Positions 17,603-27,409 of a DNA stretch of 64,000 nucleotides are shown here, piece after piece. The stretch lies in assembly GCF_001562115.1 (NCBI RefSeq), contig NZ_CP013926.1:2790001-2854000 (forward strand), in the 5' to 3' direction. Positions within the stretch are counted from its first letter, which is position 1. Each line of letters begins with the position of its first letter. The notes below the pieces were generated by a model, which saw only the letters and a program-made list of their open reading frames with translations, did not search any database and was not told the DNA's origin. The position numbers were made by a program, and so were the translations under genes. The DNA is from Alteromonas stellipolaris (lineage in GTDB: Bacteria; Pseudomonadota; Gammaproteobacteria; Enterobacterales; Alteromonadaceae).

Positions 17603-18946
17603 ATGAAGCGTTCAGAGGTTTGGCATTCAATAAAGCATGCGTTTGGGTTCAAACGCCTGTTCTGGCGAATATTTCTTACTTTCTGGTTAGCTAGCTTATT
17701 AGTCATGACTGCCACAGGGTATGTGCTAGTCAGCAAATACACGTCTGATGAATACAACCAGCGATATTTTAATGGCGTAGTTAGCCAAGCCGAGCGCATT
17801 GTATGGCGTTACGAACAAGACCTTGCAAACGGTAATGTCCCTAAAGGGAAGATAAAAGATTGGATAAGTCATAATGTTAGACATCGTAGCGATCTTATTG
17901 CTATGCAAATATCGGATAACACGGGTAGAACCATTTACCACTATCGTATGAACAAGGTGCCCCAAAGGGATCGGACGGTAAAATTAGTGTATGGCCTATC
18001 TGCACTGCCCTATCGAGTAGAAACCCGACTGCCAGAAGCGCCTCGCATCTATAAACAAGTACTTTACCGGTTTCAATCTTTGCAGTTCGTTTTTATCTTT
18101 ATTGCCTCAGCCATTGTTAGTGCACTGTTAAGTTGGGGCATTGTACGCCCTATTAACTACCTAGGCGCGTTTAGTCGCCGTTATGCCAACCAACAAGAAG
18201 TTGCTACGCCACCTAAAGCCATTATGGCTCGTGGTGATGAACTAGGCGATTTAGCCGCTGATATTAGCTTTATGGTCAACAAAACCCATCAAGCAGCTAC
18301 TAATCAGCAACAACTGTTGCATGATGTATCCCATGAACTTCGCGCACCACTGGCTCGTTTGCAAGCATCGGCAGCCATTATTGAGCAGCACACGCCTGAT
18401 AGTCGCCATGTAAAACAAATTCATAATGATTGCGTTCGTATGGATGCACTTATTCAACAAATATTGGATTATTCAAAGTTAGAAAAAGGTAACCCTACCC
18501 CAGAAGTTTGCGATATCAACGCCTTATGCGAACGTATCGCCGACGATATGGCTGTGCACTACCCGGGCATTCCACTAAATCTTAACTGCGAGCCCAATGT
18601 TATCATTACAGGTTATGCAGAAGCTCTTCATCAGGCACTGGAAAATATCATCGGTAATGCCTGTAAATATTCATCTCGCGGTGAATTGGTTGAGATGAGC
18701 ACGGAGAAACGGAATAACACTGCTGTAATCACCGTGCGCGACCATGGGCCTGGCGTTGATAGTGACGAAATCGAAAAGTTGCTTCAACCTTTCTACCGTG
18801 CAGGTAACCAAATGCACACCTCAGGGTTCGGGTTAGGGCTCAGTATTGCGAAAAAAGCCATTGAAAAACATGGTGGAAGATTACAAATGACTAGCCCTGC
18901 TGATGGCGGTTTAAGCGTGCAGATAGTACTACCGTTAAATCAATAA
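17603..18946 (+). CDS. cpxA: Sensor histidine kinase CpxA
   Basis: A 447-residue inner-membrane kinase. TM1 near residues 18-42 (ILTFWLASLLVMTATGYVL type), a periplasmic domain of about 110 residues, TM2 near 155-177, a HAMP linker (ALLSWGIVRPINYLGAFSRRYA), the dimerisation/phospho-acceptor helix with HDVSHELRAPLARL (His about 244), and the ATPase domain with NIIGNACKYS, VRDHGPGVD, and FGLGLSIAKKAIEKHGG. It should phosphorylate the adjacent CpxR on envelope stress. The gene follows cpxR by eight bases, so the two are co-transcribed. Confidence 0.9.
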   Translation: MKRSEVWHSIKHAFGFKRLFWRIFLTFWLASLLVMTATGYVLVSKYTSDEYNQRYFNGVVSQAERIVWRYEQDLANGNVPKGKIKDWISHNVRHRSDLIAMQISDNTGRTIYHYRMNKVPQRDRTVKLVYGLSALPYRVETRLPEAPRIYKQVLYRFQSLQFVFIFIASAIVSALLSWGIVRPINYLGAFSRRYANQQEVATPPKAIMARGDELGDLAADISFMVNKTHQAATNQQQLLHDVSHELRAPLARLQASAAIIEQHTPDSRHVKQIHNDCVRMDALIQQILDYSKLEKGNPTPEVCDINALCERIADDMAVHYPGIPLNLNCEPNVIITGYAEALHQALENIIGNACKYSSRGELVEMSTEKRNNTAVITVRDHGPGVDSDEIEKLLQPFYRAGNQMHTSGFGLGLSIAKKAIEKHGGRLQMTSPADGGLSVQIVLPLNQ

Positions 18947-19157
18947 CCCTGCGTGAATTAACCGCTAACCATTTTATATTAATCGTCGATACCAGCCTGA
19001 AAGTTAGGCATATAACCTGCTTAGTTATATTGATTAAGTAACTTGCTCATCGTGTTTCCCAATGCAAATAGCCTGCGTTGGATGCTTGAAATACAAGTAC
19101 GAAAACACTGAGTAAATAATACGTTTCTAGTTAACAGCGTGTTTTATTACAGGTAGG

Positions 19158-20990
19158 ATGATGATGAACAAAACAAGGATTGCGTTAATTGGCGGCGGCC
19201 CCAGCGCCCTTTCTATTCTTAAAAAAGCGTTAAGCTTTTTTAGCAAGCAGCTTGCTGATGGTGAGAGCTTTGATGTCGAGAACTCTGATGCCAATAACTC
19301 TGATGGCAGAGTATCTCCTCACTTAATCTTCGATATCTTTGAGCGCAACACCGCGCTAGGTAAAGGCATGCCCTATAGTAAAGATGGGGCGTCGTGGGAA
19401 CATATTACCAATATTTCATCCGATGAACTGGCACCGTTTGATGAAACCTTACTTGAATGGTTGCGCCAGCAAAGCCCCGAGTACCTCGCAAAATATCACA
19501 TTTGTAAAGCGAATCTTCATGAAAAACACGTGGTACCACGGCTGCTATTTGGTGAATATCTACAGGCACAGTTTTCCGCACTAATTGGCAAATGCCGTAC
19601 AGCAGGGATAATGGTTAACGTGCACCTACAGTGCAACGTTTTGGACATTAAACCCAGCACTGAGGATGAGAACAGCCCTGAGCGCATAAATAGCCTTGAG
19701 CCTCAAGACGGCGATAACCATTCAGGCATCAACATTTTGACTAACAGTGGATGGGTGACAGGGTTTGATAACGTGGTGGTGTGCACTGGCCACGTTTGGC
19801 CCAAGACTCACGAAGGTAAAGTAAAAGGGTATTTCGACTCTCCCTACCCGCCCACCAAGTTGCAGCGAAAATACAACCATACCATAGCGATTAAAGGCAG
19901 TTCCCTCACCGCTATTGATGCAATTCGAACGCTAAGCGAGGCTAATGGCGAGTTTTATCAAACTGATAACCAATTGCAGTATCGTTTATTCGACGACGTT
20001 CCGAATTTTAAAATAGTCATGCATTCGTTAGAGGGCTTATTACCCAATATCCGCTTTCACTTGGACGATCCGCTGGTATCTGATGAAGGCATGTTAAGCG
20101 AACAAGAAATTGTTCAACATAGGGCCGATAATGACGGTTTCTTAAGTTTAGATTTTATCTTTGAGCACAATTTCAAAAGAACTTTGAAAAAACTAGACGC
20201 AGATTTTTATCAAAAAATAGCGAACAAAAATATAGAAGCGTTTTGCCAATGGATGCTTGAGTCGCGTAAAGCGTATGCCCCCTTCACCTTGTTTAAAATT
20301 GAGTATCTGCAAGCTGAACAGTCGATTAAACAAGAAAGTACATTGCAATGGAAAGAAGCCATCGCGCTGCTGAGCTTCACCATTAACCACCCAGCTAAAT
20401 ACTTTAGTGCAGAAGATACCCTACGATTACGCAACCATCTTTTACCGATTATTGGCCTTATGATTGCGAACATTCCACAGTCATCCGCGGCACAATTGCT
20501 TGCCCTACACGATAGTGGCGTACTCGATATTATTGCGGTAGATAGCAGCAGCCACCTTGAAATTGAAGACGACTGTGATTTTCATTTTTCTTATACGGAC
20601 AGCGATAACAAGCCGGTCGTAAACACATATAAAACCTTTATCGATTGCACGGGACAGAAGTCGCTGCCAATAGACGCATTTCCCTTTAAATCTATGTTTA
20701 AAGATGCCGAGCCATTAGTGGCTAAGGTACGGTTTAAAGATAAACATCAAGGTAAACAACATTTAAAAGAAAACCCCAAAAGCGTGTGCATAGGTTCTGA
20801 CGATGAATACTATTTAGAAACAGGTGGTTTTGCTATTAACGATGACTTTCAACCAATGTTAGCTAACGGTAGTCTGAATGAGCGCTACTTTGTTATGGCG
20901 GTACCGTATATTAGTGGGTTCAACCCAGACTATTCAGGTTTCGATTTTTGCGACCAAGTCGCCGAGTTAATAGTAAATAAACTCAAGTGA
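19158..20990 (+). CDS. FAD/NAD(P)-binding protein, YdhS-like
   Basis: A 610-residue flavoprotein. The dinucleotide-binding start RIALIGGGPSALSILKKAL (GxGxxS type) is followed by NTALGKGMPYS and later FDNVVVCTGHVWP, as in the NAD_binding_9 family that includes E. coli YdhS. The substrate and reaction are unknown. A 15-base tandem repeat (19269-19313) puts an acidic Ser/Asp/Asn segment (DVENSDANNSDG) into an early loop, and another acidic low-complexity stretch follows near residue 170. Three ATGs start the gene (19158, 19161, 19164) after AGGTAGG; the second or third is best spaced. Monocistronic. Confidence 0.75.
   Translation: MMMNKTRIALIGGGPSALSILKKALSFFSKQLADGESFDVENSDANNSDGRVSPHLIFDIFERNTALGKGMPYSKDGASWEHITNISSDELAPFDETLLEWLRQQSPEYLAKYHICKANLHEKHVVPRLLFGEYLQAQFSALIGKCRTAGIMVNVHLQCNVLDIKPSTEDENSPERINSLEPQDGDNHSGINILTNSGWVTGFDNVVVCTGHVWPKTHEGKVKGYFDSPYPPTKLQRKYNHTIAIKGSSLTAIDAIRTLSEANGEFYQTDNQLQYRLFDDVPNFKIVMHSLEGLLPNIRFHLDDPLVSDEGMLSEQEIVQHRADNDGFLSLDFIFEHNFKRTLKKLDADFYQKIANKNIEAFCQWMLESRKAYAPFTLFKIEYLQAEQSIKQESTLQWKEAIALLSFTINHPAKYFSAEDTLRLRNHLLPIIGLMIANIPQSSAAQLLALHDSGVLDIIAVDSSSHLEIEDDCDFHFSYTDSDNKPVVNTYKTFIDCTGQKSLPIDAFPFKSMFKDAEPLVAKVRFKDKHQGKQHLKENPKSVCIGSDDEYYLETGGFAINDDFQPMLANGSLNERYFVMAVPYISGFNPDYSGFDFCDQVAELIVNKLK
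19269..19313. repeat. 15-base in-frame tandem repeat in the YdhS-like gene
   Basis: Three units: 19269-19283 (TTTGATGTCGAGAAC), 19284-19298 (TCTGATGCCAATAAC) and 19299-19313 (TCTGATGGCAGAGTA). They encode FDVEN, SDANN and SDGRV. Confidence 0.65.
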
Positions 20991-21116
20991 GTCAATAAAA
21001 CTGTGCACTACCAATGCTAGAGTGGCGTATCATTTGGGTGTGAGAAATCTATTTTTAAGTGATTACCGTATTGGTCTTAGACGCACTATTAGAACGTGCT
21101 TTAAAAGGATATAAAA

Positions 21117-21584
21117 ATGAAAAAAATAATAGCCGTGTTAGTCGCGGTAGCTGGACTAGGCGCATGTACCGACAATGAGGTTGGAGATGTGTCGTTGGGT
21201 GTATTCACCACAAAAGATATTAAATTAGATGCCATGCAAGACCCTATCGTGACAGGCGTAACTTGCCACATCTCTAGCATTGAAGCGAACTTAGATGTGT
21301 CTGATCCTTCCGATAGCTCTATAGCCTGTCGTCAAACCGGTGAAATTACTGCGCAGATGCTGCGAGATATCGACAAGTCAGATTCAGGCGACATTATTTT
21401 TAGAAAATCGAAAAGCATTTTCTTTAAGAACATGAAAGTGAGACGCATATTCGACGCTAAGTCACAAACCCTGATGTATCTTTCGTATTCCACAAAAGAA
21501 ACATCGGGAAGTTATAAACATAGCCTATCGACAGTGCCTTTATGGGGAACAGCGGCTTACGGTGTGATTGTTTCCGAAGACTGA
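21117..21584 (+). CDS. creA: CreA-family lipoprotein
   Basis: A 155-residue protein of the CreA family (known from the E. coli cre locus; function unresolved). The signal sequence KKIIAVLVAVAGLGAC gives a lipobox (LGAC). The family core is visible: VGDVSLGVFTTKDIKLDAMQDP, VTGVTCHIS, ACRQTGEI, and FFKNMKVRRIFDAKSQTLMYLSYSTK. AAAAGGAT precedes the ATG. The last 14 bases, including the stop, are the first unit of a 14-base tandem repeat. No creB/creC/creD genes are near. Confidence 0.88.
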   Translation: MKKIIAVLVAVAGLGACTDNEVGDVSLGVFTTKDIKLDAMQDPIVTGVTCHISSIEANLDVSDPSDSSIACRQTGEITAQMLRDIDKSDSGDIIFRKSKSIFFKNMKVRRIFDAKSQTLMYLSYSTKETSGSYKHSLSTVPLWGTAAYGVIVSED

Positions 21585-21640
21585 CATCCGAAGACTAGCT
21601 TCCGAAGATTAACTTTCGAGAATTAACCGCCGAAGGCTAG
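21571..21640. repeat. 14-base tandem repeat starting at the creA stop
   Basis: Five adjacent 14-base units: TTTCCGAAGACTGA (21571-21584, containing the creA stop), CATCCGAAGACTAG (21585-21598), CTTCCGAAGATTAA (21599-21612), CTTTCGAGAATTAA (21613-21626) and CCGCCGAAGGCTAG (21627-21640). Every unit ends in a triplet that is or resembles a stop codon. Confidence 0.88.
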
Positions 21641-21663
21641 CTAGGACTTAGTTTAGTTTTAAT

Positions 21664-22341
21664 CTAGGATTGAAACCCGTGGTACGTGACGAACTCTTCA
21701 TTGTCGGCACGTACCGACCTTACCTCGTTAGCAGCAAAGTTTTCATCGGGGTACCCTAATGCGATACAAATCATAATAGCTTCAGAGTCAGGAATTTGTG
21801 CATGCTTGTGTACAACATCTGACTGCATAATACCTTGGCCGTTAATCACGCAACCAAGACCTAAATCCCATGCCGCTAATACAATGCCATAAGCCAAAGA
21901 ACCTAACCCAAATTGCGTGATGCCCGCTGGCTCTAGAGCTTTATCATAGGTCAGTACTAGCGATACCGGCGCATCGAACTGCCTAAAACCACGCATCATC
22001 CAATCCATGCGTTTTTCTTTATCTTCTCTGGCTATACCCATTACATCAAATAACTGCATTGCAACATCACGCTGGCGTTGTTTATGTACGCCGTCATAAT
22101 CTTCCTTGTAAGGAAAGTCTCTTACGTAAGGCGTTCCCGCTAACGTTCTCTGGGTATTACCTTCGCGAATTTTATCAAGCACATCACCCGATACCGCATG
22201 AATTTTCCACGTTTGGGTGTTGTAAGATGAAGGGGCCCACTTTGCTGCGTTAATAATGGCATCCACAGTTTCTTTAGTGACAGCTTGTTTTGTAAAACCA
22301 CGTACGCTTTTACGTGATGCAGCAAATTCAGCAAAGTTCAT
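21664..22341 (-). CDS. Nitroreductase-family flavoprotein
   Basis: A 225-residue FMN enzyme: the N-terminal ASRKSVRGFTKQAVTKETVDAII with RxSxRxF, then AKWAPSSYNTQTWKIHAV, a mid-region GIVLAAWDLGLGCVINGQG and the closing ICIALGYPDENFAANEVRS are typical of NAD(P)H-dependent nitroreductases. It probably reduces quinones or nitro compounds, but the physiological substrate is unknown. Single gene, convergent with creA. Confidence 0.87.
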   Translation of the reverse strand: MNFAEFAASRKSVRGFTKQAVTKETVDAIINAAKWAPSSYNTQTWKIHAVSGDVLDKIREGNTQRTLAGTPYVRDFPYKEDYDGVHKQRQRDVAMQLFDVMGIAREDKEKRMDWMMRGFRQFDAPVSLVLTYDKALEPAGITQFGLGSLAYGIVLAAWDLGLGCVINGQGIMQSDVVHKHAQIPDSEAIMICIALGYPDENFAANEVRSVRADNEEFVTYHGFQS

Positions 22342-22525
22342 ACTTACTACCTATCTTAGTCATTACTCTCAATTGTTAAAATAGAGTAAACACAGCCAGA
22401 TAGGTATGCAATAAGCACCAACCAAATAATGGATTGTTTGTTTTTATAGATATGTATTCGGGGTAACGTCTGGGGTACTGATAATGACGTTAACAACACC
22501 CCAAGAGTAGTTTTACTGGTATGGA

Positions 22526-23458
22526 CTAACCATCAGAAGTGATAGTCTCAATTATCTCGTCTAGAACGGCTTCCGCTCTGCTGGTTTCGACTTGGCACGT
22601 ACCAGCGTTTAAATGACCGCCACCGCCGTACTTAAGGCATAGTTCACCTACGTTGGTGTTTGAAGTACGATTAGTGATTGATTTGCCAATAGCGAACACA
22701 ACATTTTGCTTCTTAAGGCCCCACATTTTGTGAATGGAGATATTGCAATCGGAGTACATGGCATAAATCACAAAACGATTAGTCGCGTAAATGGTTTCTT
22801 CTTCTGTTAAATCAAGCACCACAAGGTTCTTATGAACGGTTGCACATTTAGCCAATTGCACTTTCGCTAACTCATTGTGCTCGTGATACAAAGCAACACG
22901 CTCGGCAACATCTTCCATTTCCAGAATTTCTTCAATACTTTTATCTTTACAAGCATCAATTAATTTCATCATTAACTGATAATTAGAAATTTTAAAATCA
23001 CGGAAGCGACCTAAACCAGTACGGGCATCCATGATGAAGTTCATCAATACCCAATCGGTTGGCTCTAGTATTTCTTCTTCAGAGAATTGTGCTGCATCAC
23101 CCTTATCTACGGCATCCATCATATCAAGGGAGATATCAGGAAATTTTTCTGCACCGCCATAATAGTCGTATACCACACGCGCAGCAGAAGGTGCCTCAGG
23201 ATCGATTACATGATTTTTAATATCACTCGCGTTTCGAACTGTTTCACTCAGATGGTGATCGAATGCGATATGACAACCCGCCACATAAGGAAGGTTAGTA
23301 GTTATATCATTTTCGGTAATATCTATTTTGCCATCCTGCATATCTTTAGGATGTACAAATAAAATATCATCGATGAGATCTAAGTCTTTCAAAAGAACGG
23401 CACAAACTAATCCATCAAAGTCGCTTCGAGTAACTAGTCTAAATTTATTATCGGGCAT
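22526..23458 (-). CDS. DHH-family phosphoesterase
   Basis: A 310-residue protein with TRSDFDGLVCAVLLKDL (first metal-binding Asp cluster), CHIAFDHHLSETV (the DHH motif) and a late GGGGHLNAGTCQV (DHHA1 signature). This family includes nanoRNases, oligoribonuclease-like NrnA and exopolyphosphatase-like enzymes. The sequence does not distinguish nucleotide from polyphosphate substrates. No transmembrane or export signal, so it is cytosolic. It stands alone, with divergent spacing to the next gene. Confidence 0.82.
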   Translation of the reverse strand: MPDNKFRLVTRSDFDGLVCAVLLKDLDLIDDILFVHPKDMQDGKIDITENDITTNLPYVAGCHIAFDHHLSETVRNASDIKNHVIDPEAPSAARVVYDYYGGAEKFPDISLDMMDAVDKGDAAQFSEEEILEPTDWVLMNFIMDARTGLGRFRDFKISNYQLMMKLIDACKDKSIEEILEMEDVAERVALYHEHNELAKVQLAKCATVHKNLVVLDLTEEETIYATNRFVIYAMYSDCNISIHKMWGLKKQNVVFAIGKSITNRTSNTNVGELCLKYGGGGHLNAGTCQVETSRAEAVLDEIIETITSDG

Positions 23459-23649
23459 GTGGTTTCCATCTCTCCATTAGGCTGCTGCTTTTAGTGTAAC
23501 AGCTAAAATGAAGTTTAGCGTAATACCATAACAGTACAATTCTCCCTTTGTAGAAGCGCTTTAAATCGAACCTAAAATGCATTAGCATTACCCACCTACA
23601 TTGCGTTAATTGTTGAAAGCTTTTGCTAACTAGTAGCGTTAATTAGCAG

Positions 23650-23665
23650 TTGTTTGATTAAACAA
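23650..23665. promoter_or_regulatory. Inverted repeat upstream of the deaminase gene, possible operator
   Basis: TTGTTT-GATT-AAACAA is a perfect 6-base inverted repeat located 74 bases before the deaminase start. A second, shorter inverted pair, CCCTG/CAGGG (23671-23690), follows. The regulator is unknown. Confidence 0.35.
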
Positions 23666-23738
23666 ACGCTCCCTGGATCAGCAGACAGGGCATAACTGAG
23701 CTGGCATCTTTAATTTAATTATTTTATGGAGCCAAGTT

Positions 23739-25130
23739 ATGCCTGAATTATCGCCCTTAGATAAACCTCAAGTTAAGTCTAGATCTAAAAGCCTTTGGAT
23801 TAAAAACCCGCAAGCCGTTTTTACGGGAAATGATCTCGATGCCGCCGGTGGCATTGTGGTGCAAGGCAGCAAAATAGTAGAGCTTGTGAGTGCTGGTCAA
23901 ACTCCTATAACCCCTATTGATGAAACAGAAGATGCATCTCAGTTAGTTATGCTTCCTGGGCTTATTAATACTCACCATCATTTTTACCAAACACTTACCC
24001 GTGCTTGGGCGCCTGTGGTTAATCAGCCGCTATTTCCATGGCTTAAAACCTTATATCCAGTATGGGCAAAGCTTACCCCTAATGCATTGTCGCTAGCCTG
24101 CGATGTGGCGTTAGCTGAACTGTTACTGTCTGGATGCACCACCACTACCGATCATCATTATTTATTCCCTACCGGCATGGAAGATGCCATAGACGTGCAA
24201 GTAGATTCGGTAAAACGTATGGGTATGCGCGCCCTACTTACGCGAGGTTCAATGAGCTTGGGTGAAGATGAGGGCGGGCTACCTCCACGCCACACCGTTC
24301 AAAGTGGTGATGCAATACTAAAAGACAGCCAACGGCTAATAGATACCTACCACGAACGTGGTGACGGCGCGTGGATGCAAATAGCCTTGGCACCCTGCTC
24401 TCCTTTCTCGGTTACCCGAGAAATAATGGCCGACAGCGCGCAACTGGCAAAAGACGAAGACGTGCGTTTGCATACCCATTTAGCCGAAACTCTCGATGAA
24501 GAAGACTTCTGTTTGAAAATGTTTGGCATGCGCACCGTCGATTATTTAGAAAGTGTGGGCTGGCTAAGCGATAGAACCTGGTTGGCACATGGTATTCACT
24601 TTAACGAAGATGAAATTCGCCGCTTGGGCGCAGCGGGCACAGGCATTACCCATTGCCCTGTTTCTAATATGCGCTTAGCCTCTGGCATGTGCCCTACCCT
24701 CGAACTGATTGAAGCGGGTTCACCTATTGGATTAGGTGTCGATGGTTCAGCTTCAAACGATGCATCGAACATGATGTATGAAGCCCGCCAAGCACTTTAC
24801 TTACAGCGCTTAAAGTATGGTGCAGCGAAAATCACCCCAGAGCTTATTTTGGGCTGGGCGACTAAGGGTTCTGCATCGCTTATTGGGCGAAGTGACATTG
24901 GCGAAATTGCTGTAGGGAAACAAGCCGACCTTGCCTTTTTCAAACTGGATGAGCTGCGCTTTAGTGGCAGTCACGACCCTATTTCTGCGCTGCTATTATG
25001 CGGTGCGGATAAAGCCGAACAGGTTATGATTGGTGGAAAATGGCGGGTAAAAGAAGGGCAAATTATTGGGTTAGATACCCAAACGCTCATGGCGCGCCAC
25101 CGTGCAGTGGCGGCGCAACTCGTGAGTTAA
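23739..25130 (+). CDS. 8-oxoguanine-deaminase-like amidohydrolase
   Basis: A 463-residue metal-dependent deaminase of the amidohydrolase superfamily. LPGLINTHHHFYQTLTRA carries the first metal ligands (HxH), LHTHLAET the third His, and LGVDGSASND the final Asp region. The NTHHHFYQTLTRA form is the one seen in bacterial 8-oxoguanine deaminases, as opposed to atrazine or guanine deaminases, so conversion of 8-oxoguanine to urate is the best guess. TATGGAG precedes the ATG. It faces a nucleoside hydrolase and an MFS transporter on the opposite strand, which supports purine salvage. Confidence 0.82.
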   Translation: MPELSPLDKPQVKSRSKSLWIKNPQAVFTGNDLDAAGGIVVQGSKIVELVSAGQTPITPIDETEDASQLVMLPGLINTHHHFYQTLTRAWAPVVNQPLFPWLKTLYPVWAKLTPNALSLACDVALAELLLSGCTTTTDHHYLFPTGMEDAIDVQVDSVKRMGMRALLTRGSMSLGEDEGGLPPRHTVQSGDAILKDSQRLIDTYHERGDGAWMQIALAPCSPFSVTREIMADSAQLAKDEDVRLHTHLAETLDEEDFCLKMFGMRTVDYLESVGWLSDRTWLAHGIHFNEDEIRRLGAAGTGITHCPVSNMRLASGMCPTLELIEAGSPIGLGVDGSASNDASNMMYEARQALYLQRLKYGAAKITPELILGWATKGSASLIGRSDIGEIAVGKQADLAFFKLDELRFSGSHDPISALLLCGADKAEQVMIGGKWRVKEGQIIGLDTQTLMARHRAVAAQLVS

Positions 25131-25157
25131 CTTAACTGGAAAAAAGTAACACAACAA

Positions 25158-26117
25158 CTAGCCTGCTTGGCTAAGTATATCTTTATACTTAGCCAAATAA
25201 GCATCTACATCTACATTTGAACAAACCGACTGTGCTGGATAATCGGCCCACTCATCGATAGGAAAGCGCTTTTCTACAGTTTTTTGCATAGTATGGCCAA
25301 TAGCAGGGCCTTCTGTGACAACACGAATTGGGCCATCTACAGTTTCAAATAGTTGCGGTGCTATCACCTGCATAATTGCTGATGAGTCGTGCACGTATAT
25401 ACCATCAACTTGGTCGGTCTGTTGATGGAAGTTCGCGTAAAAGCGGGTAATATCATAAATGAACGGCCCATATATAGGCGAACATTCAGCAAGGCTTGCC
25501 AAATAATCGTTACTCATTATCACCTTTTTAGTAACGTCTAGCCCCACTACAGTTACGGGCCAGTCAGCGGTAAGCACTTCGTCGGCGGCATGAGGGTCGC
25601 CAATAATATTCGCTTCGGCAAAGGGGGTAACGTTGCCTGTATTACCATGATAACCAAACGCGCCGCCCATGATCACCACACGTTTTACTAACTTGATAAT
25701 TTCAGGGCATTTACGAAGCGCCAGTGCTAAATTCGTCATACGGCCAACAGCCACCAATGTAATCTCACCTGGGCTGGCTTTCACTTTTTCAATAATATAA
25801 TCGTGAGCGGCAAGCGACACTTCACTTGGTAAGTCGGTTTCGTCTACCTCAATGTTGCCCAACCCGTTATCGCCATGAACAAAATCGGCTGGCTCGTCTA
25901 CCGGAATGACGAGCGGCTCTTTTGCGCCCCGGGCAACATCGGCGCTTAAATTGAAGCGTTTTTTAAGATACAAAGCATTACGCGTGGCGGTGTCGATATT
26001 CGCATTACCAAAGCCGGTGGTAATGGCCACCAAATTAATATCAGCACTTGCTTGTGCAAACAAAATCGCCATCGCATCATCAATACCTGGGTCGGTATCA
26101 AAAATAATCTTTTCCAT
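25158..26117 (-). CDS. Inosine/uridine-preferring nucleoside hydrolase
   Basis: A 319-residue enzyme. DTDPGIDDAMAILFA is the calcium-binding Asp cluster of the nucleoside hydrolase family, with VAVGRMTNLALALRKCP, VKRVVIMGGAFG, EANIIGDPHAADEVL and IYVHDSSAIMQVI further along. It should split ribonucleosides to ribose and base. AAGGAA precedes the ATG. The upstream MFS transporter ends only 10 bases before, so transport and cleavage are probably coupled. The base specificity cannot be read. Confidence 0.93.
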   Translation of the reverse strand: MEKIIFDTDPGIDDAMAILFAQASADINLVAITTGFGNANIDTATRNALYLKKRFNLSADVARGAKEPLVIPVDEPADFVHGDNGLGNIEVDETDLPSEVSLAAHDYIIEKVKASPGEITLVAVGRMTNLALALRKCPEIIKLVKRVVIMGGAFGYHGNTGNVTPFAEANIIGDPHAADEVLTADWPVTVVGLDVTKKVIMSNDYLASLAECSPIYGPFIYDITRFYANFHQQTDQVDGIYVHDSSAIMQVIAPQLFETVDGPIRVVTEGPAIGHTMQKTVEKRFPIDEWADYPAQSVCSNVDVDAYLAKYKDILSQAG

Positions 26118-26127
26118 TTTTTATTCC

Positions 26128-27309
26128 TTAAGCGTGGGCGCGCAGCTCACGTTTCTCCAACAATAAACAAAGACCGAATACAAGCGCCACAAAGGTATAG
26201 CCTACCCATGTCATGATAATTGCGCTTTGAATGCCAAATAACTGCACTACCCAACCAGATAACATGGGCGCAATTGTGCTGCCTACGTTGCCACTGAATA
26301 ATAAAAAAGTGACAAGCACCGCGGGCGCTGATACAAGCTGCTGGGAGCCAACAGATATTGCAATTTTATAAATACAGGTAGTGATAAAACCAAATAGATA
26401 ACTGGTGAACAAAAACCACTCGACAGAAGATGCCAGCACAAATGTTAAGGTAATCAGGCTCGCCAAAACCGAAACCATCATCAATAACATGCGCTGAGGA
26501 ACTTTGTTAACAAAAATAGCCGCGGTAATTAAACCAAATATAGACATGCCCCAATAATTTCCCACTGCTTGCGCCGAAACTTTTTCGCTTACCCCAAATG
26601 CATGTTGTAAGTAATTAGGTGACCAAGTTAAAAAAGTGGTTTGGGCAATTAAATAAGCACATACGCCCAACGCGATCAAACACACCCTAGGGGTTAATAC
26701 GCTTTTAAATTGTGAGAATGCAGAGGCAGCATTGGTATCGTCCGCCTCTGTGGCAGGAAAGCGAACAAAAAATAACATTGCCCACAGAGCAAGTGCCAGC
26801 GCACCTACAGCCCCATAGCTATAAACCCAATCAAGTTGCACAGCAATAATCGCTGCCGCTAAAGAAGGGAAGATAAATCCTGCGGCGCTGAACGCGCAGT
26901 CGGTGGCTAAAAATGCCGACGCTCTTTTTGCTTCATGATAAATTTTCGATAAAATGACCGCCCCACCAGCAAGGCCGCAACCACAGCCAACTCCAAGACC
27001 CCAAAGCAATACGGCAAGGGGCCAATACGAAGTAGGCGCTACTACAACCAATACCAGCATGATCAACAAAAATAGCGTGTAGTTTGCAATCAGTACTTGC
27101 TTCAGTGAATGGCGAGCATACAAAAATAATGATGCGAATGTACCACACAGCGCGCCGCCAGTAAGCCATGAGAACACACTAACGGTGGCTGCTGGTGTGG
27201 CATTTAGCGAAGACGATACTGCATTCAAAATAATGCCAATTTGGGTAAGTAAACCCGACATTATCATGTAGCTAATGAACGCTATTGCGGTAAGGAAAAC
27301 TCGATTCAA
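26128..27309 (-). CDS. MFS transporter, TsgA-like
   Basis: A 393-residue protein with about 12 transmembrane segments. The start VFLTAIAFISYMIMSGLLTQIG and the general spacing resemble the TsgA branch of the major facilitator superfamily. It sits 10 bases ahead of the nucleoside hydrolase gene, which points to a nucleoside or base as cargo. That is inference from context; the sequence alone does not define the substrate. Confidence 0.85.
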   Translation of the reverse strand: MNRVFLTAIAFISYMIMSGLLTQIGIILNAVSSSLNATPAATVSVFSWLTGGALCGTFASLFLYARHSLKQVLIANYTLFLLIMLVLVVVAPTSYWPLAVLLWGLGVGCGCGLAGGAVILSKIYHEAKRASAFLATDCAFSAAGFIFPSLAAAIIAVQLDWVYSYGAVGALALALWAMLFFVRFPATEADDTNAASAFSQFKSVLTPRVCLIALGVCAYLIAQTTFLTWSPNYLQHAFGVSEKVSAQAVGNYWGMSIFGLITAAIFVNKVPQRMLLMMVSVLASLITLTFVLASSVEWFLFTSYLFGFITTCIYKIAISVGSQQLVSAPAVLVTFLLFSGNVGSTIAPMLSGWVVQLFGIQSAIIMTWVGYTFVALVFGLCLLLEKRELRAHA

Positions 27310-27409
27310 TTCTAAAGCCTAGGTGTTAGTAGTACTCTTTTATACCTAGTTAAAACCGAAACAACAATGCCACCCACAAAAATATTGACCATTTAGTCAA
27401 AAAACAGCT

